Source: Citrobacter enshiensis
GTDB taxonomy: Bacteria > Pseudomonadota > Gammaproteobacteria > Enterobacterales > Enterobacteriaceae
DNA length: 64,000 bases
NCBI RefSeq assembly: GCF_029338175.1
Contig: NZ_CP119862.1
Coordinates: forward strand, 992,001 to 1,056,000
Direction of reading: 5' to 3'
This document shows, piece by piece, positions 55,245 to 64,000 of the stretch. Both the position numbers and the translations under genes were made by a program. Within the stretch, counting starts at the first letter, position 1. Every line of letters starts with the position of its first letter. The notes below the pieces were generated by a model, which was not told the DNA's origin, did no database searches, and saw only the letters and a program-made list of their open reading frames with translations.

Positions 55245-56011
55245 TGAGCAATTTATTAGGCCCACGTGATGCCAATGGTATTCCGGTACCGATGACGGTG
55301 GACGAATCCATCGCCAGCATGAAAGCGTCGTTACTGAAAAACATTAAGCGTTCGGCGTACGTCTACCGTGTGGACTGCGGCGGTTGCAACGGTTGCGAAA
55401 TTGAAATTTTCGCCACCCTCTCTCCGCTGTTTGACGCCGAGCGTTTTGGTATCAAAGTGGTACCGTCGCCGCGCCACGCAGACATTCTGCTATTTACCGG
55501 CGCGGTCACCCGCGCAATGCGCTCACCGGCGTTACGTGCCTGGCAATCTGCGCCAGATCCGAAAATTTGTATCTCTTACGGGGCCTGCGGCAACAGCGGT
55601 GGTATATTCCACGATCTTTATTGCGTCTGGGGCGGCACCGACAAAATCGTACCGGTGGATGTCTACATTCCTGGCTGTCCGCCAACGCCTGCGGCAACGC
55701 TGTACGGCTTTGCGATGGCGCTGGGTCTGCTGGAGCAGAAAATCCATGCGCGCGCGCCAGGTGAACTGGATGAACAGCCTGCTGAGATCCTGCATCCGGA
55801 GATGGTGCAACCGCTGCGCGTGAAGATTGATCGCGAAGCGCGTCGTCTGGCCGGTTATCGCTATGGCCGCCAGATTGCCGATGATTACCTGCGCCAGTTA
55901 GGGCAGGGCGAGCATCAGGTGGCGCGCTGGCTCGAAGCAGAGAACGATCCGCGTCTGACCGAGATCGTCACGAATCTTAACCATGTTGTTGAAGAGGCGC
56001 GTATCCGATGA
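55244..56011 (+). CDS. hycG: Hydrogenase 3 small subunit HycG
   Basis: 255 aa, NuoB-like with [17 protein letters not shown] for the proximal [4Fe-4S] cluster plus Cys in YGACGNSGG and IPGCPPTP. It docks on HycE. It overlaps hycH by 4 bases. Confidence 0.98.
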   Translation: MSNLLGPRDANGIPVPMTVDESIASMKASLLKNIKRSAYVYRVDCGGCNGCEIEIFATLSPLFDAERFGIKVVPSPRHADILLFTGAVTRAMRSPALRAWQSAPDPKICISYGACGNSGGIFHDLYCVWGGTDKIVPVDVYIPGCPPTPAATLYGFAMALGLLEQKIHARAPGELDEQPAEILHPEMVQPLRVKIDREARRLAGYRYGRQIADDYLRQLGQGEHQVARWLEAENDPRLTEIVTNLNHVVEEARIR

Positions 56012-56418
56012 GTGAAACGGTGGTGTTCAGTCAACTGAGCCGTAAATTTATTGATGAGAATGATGCAACGCCCGCCGAGGCGCAGCAGGTCGTCTATTAC
56101 AGCCTGGCGATTGGCCACCACCTGGGGGTCATTGATTGTCTGGAAGCGGCGTTGACCTGCCCATGGGATGCCTACCTGGCCTGGATCGCCACGCTTGAAG
56201 AGGGCAGTGAAGCCCGCCGTAAAATGGAAGGCGTTCCGAAGTACGGCGAAATCGTCATTGATTTTAGCCATGTGCAAATGCTGGCGCGCGCGTTTGATAA
56301 CGCGCTCGCCGTGCAGACGCCGCCACAACAGGCGTGGAGCAAGCTGATGCTCAGCATGCTTCATGATATTCATCAGGAAAGCGCCATCTATCTGATGGTG
56401 AGGAGACACCGTGACTGA
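56008..56418 (+). CDS. hycH: Formate hydrogenlyase assembly protein HycH
   Basis: 136 aa, soluble, E. coli length. Conserved [10 protein letters not shown] and [19 protein letters not shown]. Needed for maturation of hydrogenase 3, possibly by binding pre-HycE. It overlaps hycI by 8 bases. Confidence 0.96.
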   Translation: MSETVVFSQLSRKFIDENDATPAEAQQVVYYSLAIGHHLGVIDCLEAALTCPWDAYLAWIATLEEGSEARRKMEGVPKYGEIVIDFSHVQMLARAFDNALAVQTPPQQAWSKLMLSMLHDIHQESAIYLMVRRHRD

Positions 56419-56881
56419 CGTTTTATTGTGTGTCGGCAACAGTATGATGGGTGACGACGGCGCAGGCCCGCTGCTGGCGGAAATGTGTGCCGCAGCGCCG
56501 AAAGGTGACTGGATTGTCATTGACGGCGGCAGCGCGCCGGAAAACGACATCGTGGCGATTCGCGAATTACGCCCGAGCCGCCTGCTGATTGTGGATGCCA
56601 CCGATATGGGGCTCAATCCCGGTGAGATCCGCATCATCGATCCTGACGACATCGCCGAGATGTTTATGATGACCACCCATAATATGCCGCTCAACTACCT
56701 GGTCGATCAGCTCAAAGAGGACGTTGGCGAGGTGATTTTTCTGGGGATTCAGCCGGATATCGTTGGGTTCTACTATCCGATGACTCAGCCGATCAAAGAT
56801 GCCGTAGAAACGGTTTATCAGCGCCTGGAAGGCTGGGAAGGCCACGGTGGATTTGACGAATTAGAAGCGCCGGACGAGTAA
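56411..56881 (+). CDS. hycI: Hydrogenase 3 maturation endopeptidase HycI
   Basis: 156 aa peptidase of the HybD/HycI family. Metal ligands are expected in GNSMMGDDGAGP (Asp), the DATDMG stretch and TTHNMPL (His). It removes the C-terminal tail of HycE after nickel insertion. Last gene of the hyc operon. Confidence 0.97.
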   Translation: MTDVLLCVGNSMMGDDGAGPLLAEMCAAAPKGDWIVIDGGSAPENDIVAIRELRPSRLLIVDATDMGLNPGEIRIIDPDDIAEMFMMTTHNMPLNYLVDQLKEDVGEVIFLGIQPDIVGFYYPMTQPIKDAVETVYQRLEGWEGHGGFDELEAPDE

Positions 56882-56892
56882 TCATCATTAAA

Positions 56893-56921
56893 GCCGGATA
56901 GCAGCGAAAATGCCATCCGGC
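56893..56921. terminator. Hairpin between hycI and ascB
   Basis: GCCGGAT (56893-56899) and ATCCGGC (56915-56921) are perfect inverted repeats in the 48-base gap between convergent hycI and ascB, usable as a terminator in both directions and REP-like in sequence. Confidence 0.6.
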
Positions 56922-56929
56922 ACTGCCCG

Positions 56930-58366
<1,437 letters not shown>

Positions 58367-58376
58367 TTAATGCCAG

Positions 58377-59831
58377 TCAGACGCTGGCGCCTTTCGCAGT
58401 ATTCGGTTGTGTGGCCTGGTTTTTTCTGGCCTGTTCAGCCGCATCTTCGACAGGAATATCTTCAAAGCCAAGGAGTAACGTCAGCACAAAGGACAGCACT
58501 ACTGCTAACGCCATTACCCCAAACACCCACACGATAGTCATCGGATTGGCGGGGTCGAAGAACTGAACGCTGGTGAACAGCCCCGGTGCGGCCATTGAGT
58601 GGCTGGCAAGACCTGCCATCCCGGCGACCGCGCCGCAGATAAAGCCGCTGATAAGACTCGCAATCAGCGGGCGTTTCAGACGTACCGCCACCCCGTAGAG
58701 CGCCGGTTCAGAAATCCCGGCCATAATGGCGGAGGCGGCGGCGGCCAGCGCCGTCTGGCGCAGTTCCGGGTTTTTGGTTTTCCAGGCGACGGCTAAAGAT
58801 GAACCGCCCAGCGACAGGTTGGCGCCAATTTCTGACGGCATTACCATGCCTTCTTTGCCTGTTTCAGCGATGGTCTGGATGATGGTTGGGGTAAAGACGC
58901 GGTGCATCCCGGTCATTACCAGCAGCGGCCACAGTGCGCCCATAATGGCGACGGAAAGCCAGCCGAGATAGCCGTGGATGGTGTAGACCAGCGCGGAAAT
59001 GGCGCTACCGATCCAGATGCCAATCGGGCCAATCAGCACAATGGCGAGCGGGGCGGCGATCAGGACGATCAGCATCGGTTTGAGGAAGTTTTTGGTCACC
59101 GCTGGTGTAATACGATCGACCCAGCGTTCGATGTACGACAGACACCAGGTCATTACCAACGCCGGGATCACCGTGTAGGTATATTTCACCGCGGTCACCG
59201 GGATCAGGGCGAACTCCACGTGCTCACCCTGGGCAGCTTTCGCCATCAGATCGATAAAGCTCGGATGCACCAGCACGCCCGCGATGGCAATTGCCAGCGA
59301 CATATTGGTTTTGAATTTAATGGCTGCCGACGCCGCGACCATCAGCGGCAGGAAGAAGAACGCGCCGTCGCCGATCACGGTCAGGATGGTTAGCGTCGAA
59401 GAGCCTTTCACCAGCACACCGGTCATTTCCAGGATCATGGCCAGCAGTTTCAGCATCGATCCGCCGATAATCGCCGGGATCAGCGGGGACATGGTGCCGA
59501 TCAGCGCGTCAAGGATCCCCGCGCCAATGCGTTTGAGCGTCAGCTTCGGTTTGCCGACAGGCGCTGCGGGCTGCATCTCTCCAGGAAGCAGATTCACGAT
59601 TTCACGATAGGCCTGTGAAACGGTGTTGCCGATGATCACCTGACATTGGTTGTCATTGCGGACCACGCCGAGTACGCCGCTGAGCGCTTTTAAGGTTGCG
59701 CTATCGACACGTGAGTCTTCTTTGACGACGAAACGCAAACGCGTCATGCAGTGTGTGACGGCAGTAATGTTGTCGACACCACCCAAAGCCGACACGATGG
59801 AGCCCGCCAGTGCCGCATAATTCTTGGACAT
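58377..59831 (-). CDS. ascF: PTS EIIBC for aryl-beta-glucosides AscF
   Basis: 484 aa. The N-terminal EIIB has the phospho-Cys in TAVTHCMTRLRF; the C-terminal EIIC has about ten helices and GISEPALYGV. No EIIA domain is fused, so it needs EIIA from elsewhere (Crr in E. coli). It imports and phosphorylates the sugars for AscB. The usual divergent repressor gene ascG is not next to it. Confidence 0.97.
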   Translation of the reverse strand: MSKNYAALAGSIVSALGGVDNITAVTHCMTRLRFVVKEDSRVDSATLKALSGVLGVVRNDNQCQVIIGNTVSQAYREIVNLLPGEMQPAAPVGKPKLTLKRIGAGILDALIGTMSPLIPAIIGGSMLKLLAMILEMTGVLVKGSSTLTILTVIGDGAFFFLPLMVAASAAIKFKTNMSLAIAIAGVLVHPSFIDLMAKAAQGEHVEFALIPVTAVKYTYTVIPALVMTWCLSYIERWVDRITPAVTKNFLKPMLIVLIAAPLAIVLIGPIGIWIGSAISALVYTIHGYLGWLSVAIMGALWPLLVMTGMHRVFTPTIIQTIAETGKEGMVMPSEIGANLSLGGSSLAVAWKTKNPELRQTALAAAASAIMAGISEPALYGVAVRLKRPLIASLISGFICGAVAGMAGLASHSMAAPGLFTSVQFFDPANPMTIVWVFGVMALAVVLSFVLTLLLGFEDIPVEDAAEQARKNQATQPNTAKGASV

Positions 59832-60102
59832 CGGATTTTACCCTGTTTTATCAGTAAGGTACGTTATATTTTTGCCGCACGCTCGCCTGAGCGATCGTCA
59901 GTGATGAAACTCGATGAGAAACCGGTTCCACAAAATAATGAATATATTGAAAATATTAAGCAAGTAATGCGGTGTATTAATTTTTATTTTGTGACTTACG
60001 TCAAATTACAGCACTGCAAGACGACAACTTACACTAGAAACAGCGTGACGTTTTTTTTGGTCTGGTGAGATGCTCGCAGGTGATATAATTTATTCCATGG
60101 TG
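59832..60102 (-). promoter_or_regulatory. ascF upstream region without ascG
   Basis: Besides the AscG-like operator this stretch holds an inverted GCTCGCCTGAGC-like arm (about 59881-59892). No gene is found where ascG would be expected. Beyond about 59935 the DNA becomes AT-rich and belongs to the orphan T6SS module. Confidence 0.5.
59916..59931 (-). promoter_or_regulatory. GalR/LacI-type operator upstream of ascF (AscG site)
   Basis: GAAACCGGTTCC at 59918-59929 is a near perfect palindrome of the GalR/LacI class and like the AscG site TGAAACCGGTTTC. It lies about 87 bases upstream of ascF. The repressor gene itself is missing here. Confidence 0.7.
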
Positions 60103-60222
60103 CTATTCAGAAAAACCATGGGTATTAATCTTATGGCAAATATCATGGTCAGTCACAAAGTAATGTTCGATCGCTATTTCTTTGCAATGTTTATAAGGGG
60201 TAAACAGAGTAATGTTTAAGTA
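60103..60222 (-). pseudogene. 3' fragment of a sixth immunity-array paralog
   Basis: This stretch closely matches the 3' end of the 62461 gene (62461-62580), with the same reading frame: PYKHCKEIAIEHYFVTD then ICHKINTHGFSE and a TAG stop. Upstream it is fused to the end of the next array gene. It marks a recombination event within the array. Confidence 0.75.
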
Positions 60223-60279
60223 AACCACAGACTAATAAAAAATCCTGGCAAATTCTATTATCAGCCACGTAGTAATTTT

Positions 60280-60672
60280 TTAATGTTGGATCCTGGCAAG
60301 GTTCATAAGCTGTAAACATGGCAATGTACAAGTAAATAATAAGAGAAGAAATTTTAATAAAATGAAAAGAGAGAAAAACAGGATTGCAATTATCGTCGCA
60401 TATCTTTGGAATCTCTTAGGTGGTTCATTATTTTTTGAAAACAATGAAAGGAAAGCATATAAAATGACATAGATAAACATTGGCGATGTGCAGGCCAGTG
60501 CGATGACCTTCCCGTTGAACCAGAAATAATTACTACTGGTAAAGAAGAGAAGCAGATATCGCCAGGGCAGATTGAGGGTGAGAAATACAAAAATACTGAG
60601 AATGATAATGGTGAATATACAGGCCGCTCGTATTTTTATTCTGTCGAAAGTGGTTGGGGGACTTTCTTTCAT
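60280..60672 (-). pseudogene. Immunity-array paralog 1, frameshifted near its C-terminus
   Basis: About 130 aa from ATG 60672 (GAGAAAAC just upstream). The first two thirds follow the family plan: helix, LPWRYLLLFFTSSNYFWFNGK, helices 2 and 3. The end is off frame: the minus-strand reading frame beyond about 60345 still encodes YLYIAMFTAYEPCQDPTLKN and YYVADNRICQD, as in the other members, but the ORF stops early at 60280 (LARIQH). One base gained or lost near 60350 explains this. Confidence 0.65.
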
Positions 60673-60693
60673 ATGTTTTCTCAATTATGTGAA

Positions 60694-61164
60694 TTATAAG
60701 CCAGAAGAATGTTCGTGGTGGTTTTTTTCAAGGCTCATGCAAATGTCATTATTGTTCACGTAATAATCCTGAGTTTCGAGTTCTTGACAGGGTTTATAGT
60801 AAGTGAAGAATGATATGTAAAAATACAAAAATAAAGATAGTGCATTTATTAATAAAAAAGCAGAAAGAAGAGTAATCCCAAATAGATTAACTCTATAAGT
60901 CATGTTTATTGATGGCTCATAATTAGTGATGAACATTGTGATTGATATATATATTATTGCAAAAATGCATGCTGGGGCGACGGAAAGAAGAGAGAGGCTT
61001 CTGCCATTGAACCAAAAATGATCGCTATTTTTGAATATTAATGAAAGGTCATGATATGGTATATCTATTATATTGAATAGTAAAACACAGAGTATAGTAA
61101 TAGAGAGAATTCCCCCTGCTATTCTTAGCGCTTTTTTTAGAATAAATGTTAGCGTTGTATTCAT
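60694..61164 (-). CDS. Immunity-array membrane protein, paralog 2
   Basis: 156 aa from ATG 61164 (GAGAA upstream; a frame 13 residues longer is not preferred). Plan: helix about 10-30, DIPYHDLSLIFKNSDHFWFNGRSL, helices about 53-75 and 88-110, then YYKPCQELETQDYYVNNNDI and a Cys. Family members share IPY[HN]..L.F..SD.FWF.GR and P...C.E...YYV.D..IC; paired Cys near the end may form a disulphide. Candidate T6SS immunity protein in the inner membrane. Confidence 0.7.
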   Translation of the reverse strand: MNTTLTFILKKALRIAGGILSITILCVLLFNIIDIPYHDLSLIFKNSDHFWFNGRSLSLLSVAPACIFAIIYISITMFITNYEPSINMTYRVNLFGITLLSAFLLINALSLFLYFYISFFTYYKPCQELETQDYYVNNNDICMSLEKNHHEHSSGL

Positions 61165-61321
61165 ATTTTTCTCAATTATGGATACTAAAAAATAAAACTT
61201 CACGTCCTAGTTTCGCACTACCGCACGTGAGGAAGATGAGTGTATCGTAGATGAAACACTTAAAAATCTGTTACGATTAAATACATCTCCAGTTAGAGCA
61301 AGTGTCAATATCACAACCTGA

Positions 61322-61774
61322 TTAATAAAAGAGTCTTTTCTCAAGATGCCTGCAAATATTGTAGTCTGTCACATAGTAATTTTTTAATGTTGGTTCCTGA
61401 CATTGTTTGTAAGGAGATGAAATTCCAATGTAAAGGTAAAAGATGATGGAGGATACATTTATTAAAATAAATGTTATGAGCGAGATTAATCCGAAGATAT
61501 TCACACAATAAGTCATTTTATTTGATGGTTCATAGTCAATGAAAAATAGAGTGATTGCCACATAAATGATTGTAAAAATACATGCTGGTGCAAATGAACA
61601 TAGTGCAATATGCCTTCCGCTGAACCAGAAATGATCGCTATGACTAAATAGTAATAGCAGTTCGTTATAGGGGATATGAAAATCAAAGTACAGCATTGCA
61701 CTGAGCGCAGTAATGGAGAAAATTCTTGCAAATGTTAGTGTTAATCGTTGCGACAATGTGTTCTCTTTTTTCAT
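61322..61774 (-). CDS. Immunity-array membrane protein, paralog 3
   Basis: 150 aa with GGAGC 6 bases before the ATG. Features: HIPYNELLLLFSHSDHFWFS then GRHIALCSFAPACIF, two further helices, SSPYKQCQEPTLKNYYVTDY and ICRHL. It is closest to the frameshifted paralog 1 in its C-terminus (CQ[ED]PTLKNYYV). Function unknown; candidate immunity. Confidence 0.7.
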   Translation of the reverse strand: MKKENTLSQRLTLTFARIFSITALSAMLYFDFHIPYNELLLLFSHSDHFWFSGRHIALCSFAPACIFTIIYVAITLFFIDYEPSNKMTYCVNIFGLISLITFILINVSSIIFYLYIGISSPYKQCQEPTLKNYYVTDYNICRHLEKRLFY

Positions 61775-61927
61775 TTTTTGCTCCGTTATAAAGATGATAA
61801 TATAAAGGCATGCTGCGCATTAGCTTATGTGATTTAAATCAGGATTTATTTTCTCGAGCATGTCACGGGTCCCCCCTGTTGGTATGATGAGTGAATGTGC
61901 AAGAGGGCGTTTATTTTCAAGATAAGG

Positions 61928-62383
61928 TTAATAAAAACCGTGCGTATCAATCTTAGAACAAACCTTATCATTAATAACATAATAGTTTTTTAGCTCAGGA
62001 ATTTCACAAGGTTTGAAGGGGGAGAATAACATAATGTAGAAATAAAAAAACAGAGTGGCTATATTAAGTAGTGTAAAAAGCACCATGCAACTTATAGCAA
62101 ATATGTCCCCAAAAATATCTAGTTTTTTTGGGGAGCGATGTGTTTTAGAGAAAATTGCAAAAAATGACATAACAATGCAATATGTTAATAATGGCACTGC
62201 GGATAAACATGCAATGCGTCTGCCATCGAACCAAAAATATTCATGACTTTTAGTAATGAAAATCATATTATGAAAAGGTAGGTTGACTGCTAACACGATG
62301 AGTGCGCCCATTAGCACAGCAACTGCCATAATTACAAGGCGCAGGCCTATCTGTTTCAATAAATTAATGCAGTAGCTTTTCAT
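61928..62383 (-). CDS. Immunity-array membrane protein, paralog 4
   Basis: 151 aa: VNLPFHNMIFITKSHEYFWF then DGRRIACLSAVPLLTYC, helices and FSPFKPCEIPELKNYYVIND, VCSKIDTHGFY. The end THGFY/THGFSE is shared with paralog 5. The ribosome binding site is weak (TTGATAAAAAC before ATG). Confidence 0.7.
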   Translation of the reverse strand: MKSYCINLLKQIGLRLVIMAVAVLMGALIVLAVNLPFHNMIFITKSHEYFWFDGRRIACLSAVPLLTYCIVMSFFAIFSKTHRSPKKLDIFGDIFAISCMVLFTLLNIATLFFYFYIMLFSPFKPCEIPELKNYYVINDKVCSKIDTHGFY

Positions 62384-62460
62384 GTTTTTATCAATTATTC
62401 AGGTTATAAAAAAGTGTGAAAGCCTTGGTGTCGATTATTGCCATGTTTTCTTAATGTGGG

Positions 62461-62910
62461 CTATTCAGAAAAACCGTGGGTGTTAATCTTATGACAAATT
62501 TCAGGGTCAGTCACAAAGTAGTGTTCGATCGCTATTTCTTTGCAATGTTTATAAGGGGTAAATAGAATAATATATAGATAAAAAAACAAAGATGCTATGT
62601 TCAACAATAGAAGAGATAGTATGGTGATAACTGCTATAATCCTACCAAATGTATTCAGTCTGCCCGGAAACTGATGGTCTTTGGTGAATATAACAATCAG
62701 GAGAGTGAACATAACGAATGCCAGCAATGGGACTGCAGATAAGTAAGCAATGTGTCGTCCATCGAACCAGAAATATTCGCTTTCCGTGAAAAACAACGCA
62801 ATGTCATGATAAGGGATGTCTATCGCAAACGATAACGCCATGCATAATATGATGATTACACCTACTGCCCATATGATTATTGCTATGTTTTTTAATGGAA
62901 CGATAGTCAT
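62461..62910 (-). CDS. Immunity-array membrane protein, paralog 5
   Basis: 149 aa with AGGAG 6 bases before ATG. DIPYHDIALFFTESEYFWF then DGRHIAYLSAVPLLAF, helices and FTPYKHCKEIAIEHYFVTDP, ICHKINTHGFSE. It is the gene next to the toxin-like ORF, so it is the best candidate for the original cognate immunity gene; others would be duplicates or immunity to related toxins. Confidence 0.72.
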   Translation of the reverse strand: MTIVPLKNIAIIIWAVGVIIILCMALSFAIDIPYHDIALFFTESEYFWFDGRHIAYLSAVPLLAFVMFTLLIVIFTKDHQFPGRLNTFGRIIAVITILSLLLLNIASLFFYLYIILFTPYKHCKEIAIEHYFVTDPEICHKINTHGFSE

Positions 62911-62924
62911 GATTTCTCCTATAG

Positions 62925-63404
62925 TTAACTAAATGGACTTTGAACATGCAGGTTTTTTGCTTTATAACGGGTTCCATTAAGAATACGTCGCAGACTGGGG
63001 TAGCCGGTGATTTTAATGTAGGACACGCCATTGTATTTACAGGTTGTCGCGGCGATGCCTAAACCTTTAAAATTGAACGTCAGTTGATTGGCTTCATTAA
63101 GGTATGTCGTGAAATCCCTGGCCGCATGCGCCCCATCCCAGATATCTTTGATGTTGCCGCCGCCCAGCTTGTAAGAGAAAAAATCGTCGGCTTTACCAAT
63201 GAGATCGCTCAGGATGCCTCTGGCTTCCTGTAGCGTAAATAACATGATGTAGCGCGTGTTTCTGGCTAACAACTCCTCCATATGGGGAAGCGTGTCAATG
63301 TAAGGGTGGTTGGGTACCAGTTGGTTGATGGGTTGCTGACCGCGCAGAATATCGCCCATTGAATCAGCCCATGAATCCCCTCTGAGGTCTTGTCCATATC
63401 TCAT
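62925..63404 (-). CDS. Hcp-linked toxin-like protein, C-terminally truncated
   Basis: 159 aa with AGGAGAAGCAAGG before ATG 63404, 25 bases after the Hcp stop. The stretch YNGVSYIKITGYPSLRRILN then GTRYKAKN resembles the start of a toxin class found fused to or next to Hcp in enterobacteria; in those I recall, a membrane-inserting C-terminal part follows. Here the ORF ends a few residues later (LHVQSPFS), without that part. It may be a dead remnant or a protein cut down after duplication events. Confidence 0.6.
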   Translation of the reverse strand: MRYGQDLRGDSWADSMGDILRGQQPINQLVPNHPYIDTLPHMEELLARNTRYIMLFTLQEARGILSDLIGKADDFFSYKLGGGNIKDIWDGAHAARDFTTYLNEANQLTFNFKGLGIAATTCKYNGVSYIKITGYPSLRRILNGTRYKAKNLHVQSPFS

Positions 63405-63429
63405 CCTTGCTTCTCCTGATGATACGTTG

Positions 63430-63909
63430 TCAGAAAATTCGCTCTTCCCACAGACTGTAGGTGCTGGTGCCTGCTACACAGTGCTCCCAGCTAATGGATT
63501 TATAGGTAAAAGATATTCTTTCCTGCACCTCTTCTCCGTCGTGGTGAATATTGTGAGGAACGTGGAGATCAATTTCAGCAATGCGCGCATCGGTCAGTTT
63601 TATCTGGTAGTAACGTTCGTTACAGCCGGTTCTGTCCGTTCGATAAAAATCAAAAGTGCAACTGAGGGATTCATTCTCTGAAATGGCTTTCGCTAACAGT
63701 GGGGACGATTTATCAATCGGCTTAATGATCGAGATGTTGTGGTGATTCACATTTTGTTCGCGCGAAAGGGTATGTGCCAGGGTGAAAATAAATATTTGAT
63801 CGTTATGCGCAATTTGCGCCTTATTACCGACAGATGCCAGACTCAGGCATCCGGAGGATATCAGCCCTTGTTGCTCACCTTCTAGCGTGAGGTAAATTAA
63901 CCCGGCCAT
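63430..63909 (-). CDS. Second, divergent Hcp-family T6SS protein
   Basis: 159 aa. MAGLIYLTLEGEQQGLISSG and CLSLASVGNKAQIAHNDQIF fit the Hcp family that often carries effectors, with IKLTDARIAEIDLHVPHN and the final ISWEHCVAGTSTY. It differs greatly from the Hcp at 19387. GGAG 8 bases before ATG. First gene of the minus-strand orphan module; it probably forms or joins tubes made by the main T6SS and delivers the toxin-like neighbour. Confidence 0.88.
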   Translation of the reverse strand: MAGLIYLTLEGEQQGLISSGCLSLASVGNKAQIAHNDQIFIFTLAHTLSREQNVNHHNISIIKPIDKSSPLLAKAISENESLSCTFDFYRTDRTGCNERYYQIKLTDARIAEIDLHVPHNIHHDGEEVQERISFTYKSISWEHCVAGTSTYSLWEERIF

Positions 63910-63930
63910 ATGAACACTCCTTATTCATTC

Positions 63931-63936
63931 ATTATA
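63931..63936 (-). promoter_or_regulatory. Possible -10 upstream of the second hcp
   Basis: A minus-strand TATAAT lies about 22 bases before the hcp ATG. No -35 at the right distance is clear; TTGATG is 13 bases away, too near. The window ends at 64000. Confidence 0.35.
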
Positions 63937-64000
63937 TGTATCTAATCAGCATCAAATAGAAAATATAAAACTTCTGCAGTATTCTCCGTTCGGAAATACA

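Noticed and set aside
62804-63031. 75-aa minus-strand ORF in another frame that could be the missing toxin tail
   Set aside because: It has no hydrophobic helices and overlaps the start of paralog 5; no sign of a membrane-inserting domain.

Overview
The window looks like the chromosome of an enteric bacterium close to Citrobacter (probably the C. freundii group). The mutS, fhlA, hyp, hyc and asc genes match remembered E. coli proteins closely in sequence and length, and gene order resembles E. coli and Salmonella. There are no rRNA or tRNA genes, no CRISPR array, and no intact insertion sequence or integrase. The genus is inferred from gene content only.

Left edge (1-6.7 kb): the end of a hydroxyarylic acid decarboxylase subunit D gene, a small secreted unknown, a Sel1-repeat protein, and mutS. 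Just upstream of mutS is a Fic toxin module. It is bracketed by two copies of the mutS start region, as if a small element had inserted there and rebuilt the gene end.

Type VI secretion island (6.8-38.8 kb): a large plus-strand cluster holds an SH3 lipoprotein gene, tssJ, tssK, tssL, tssM, tagF, tssA, tssB, tssC, a candidate membrane effector with small membrane partners, hcp, a patch of candidate immunity genes, tagH(fha), pppA, a periplasmic accessory gene, tagJ, tssE, tssF, tssG, tssH(clpV), ppkA, a lipase-type effector with an ankyrin lipoprotein, and vgrG. Together these encode membrane complex, baseplate, sheath, tube, spike, recycling ATPase and a full threonine-phosphorylation switch (PpkA, PppA, Fha, TagF). 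No PAAR tip protein is visible. The effector and immunity patches are AT-rich compared with the core genes.

Metal and hydrogen region (38.9-56.9 kb): sitABCD (Mn/Fe ABC transporter, with MntR- and Fur-like operators), ygbA, fhlA, hypEDCBA on the minus strand, and hycABCDEFGHI on the plus strand. FhlA activates the divergent hyp and hyc operons with sigma-54 RNA polymerase. The Hyp proteins mature the NiFe site of HycE, and HycI trims its C-terminus. This is formate hydrogenlyase, which uses formate under fermentation. In Salmonella the fhlA-mutS interval with sit holds SPI-1; here it holds a T6SS.

Right edge (56.9-64 kb): ascB and ascF (aryl-beta-glucoside use) without the adjacent repressor gene ascG, then a minus-strand AT-rich orphan T6SS module. 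That module has a second, divergent Hcp, a toxin-like gene that seems to lack its C-terminal part, and a tandem array of five paralogous small membrane proteins plus a sixth fragment. These are best read as accumulated immunity genes.
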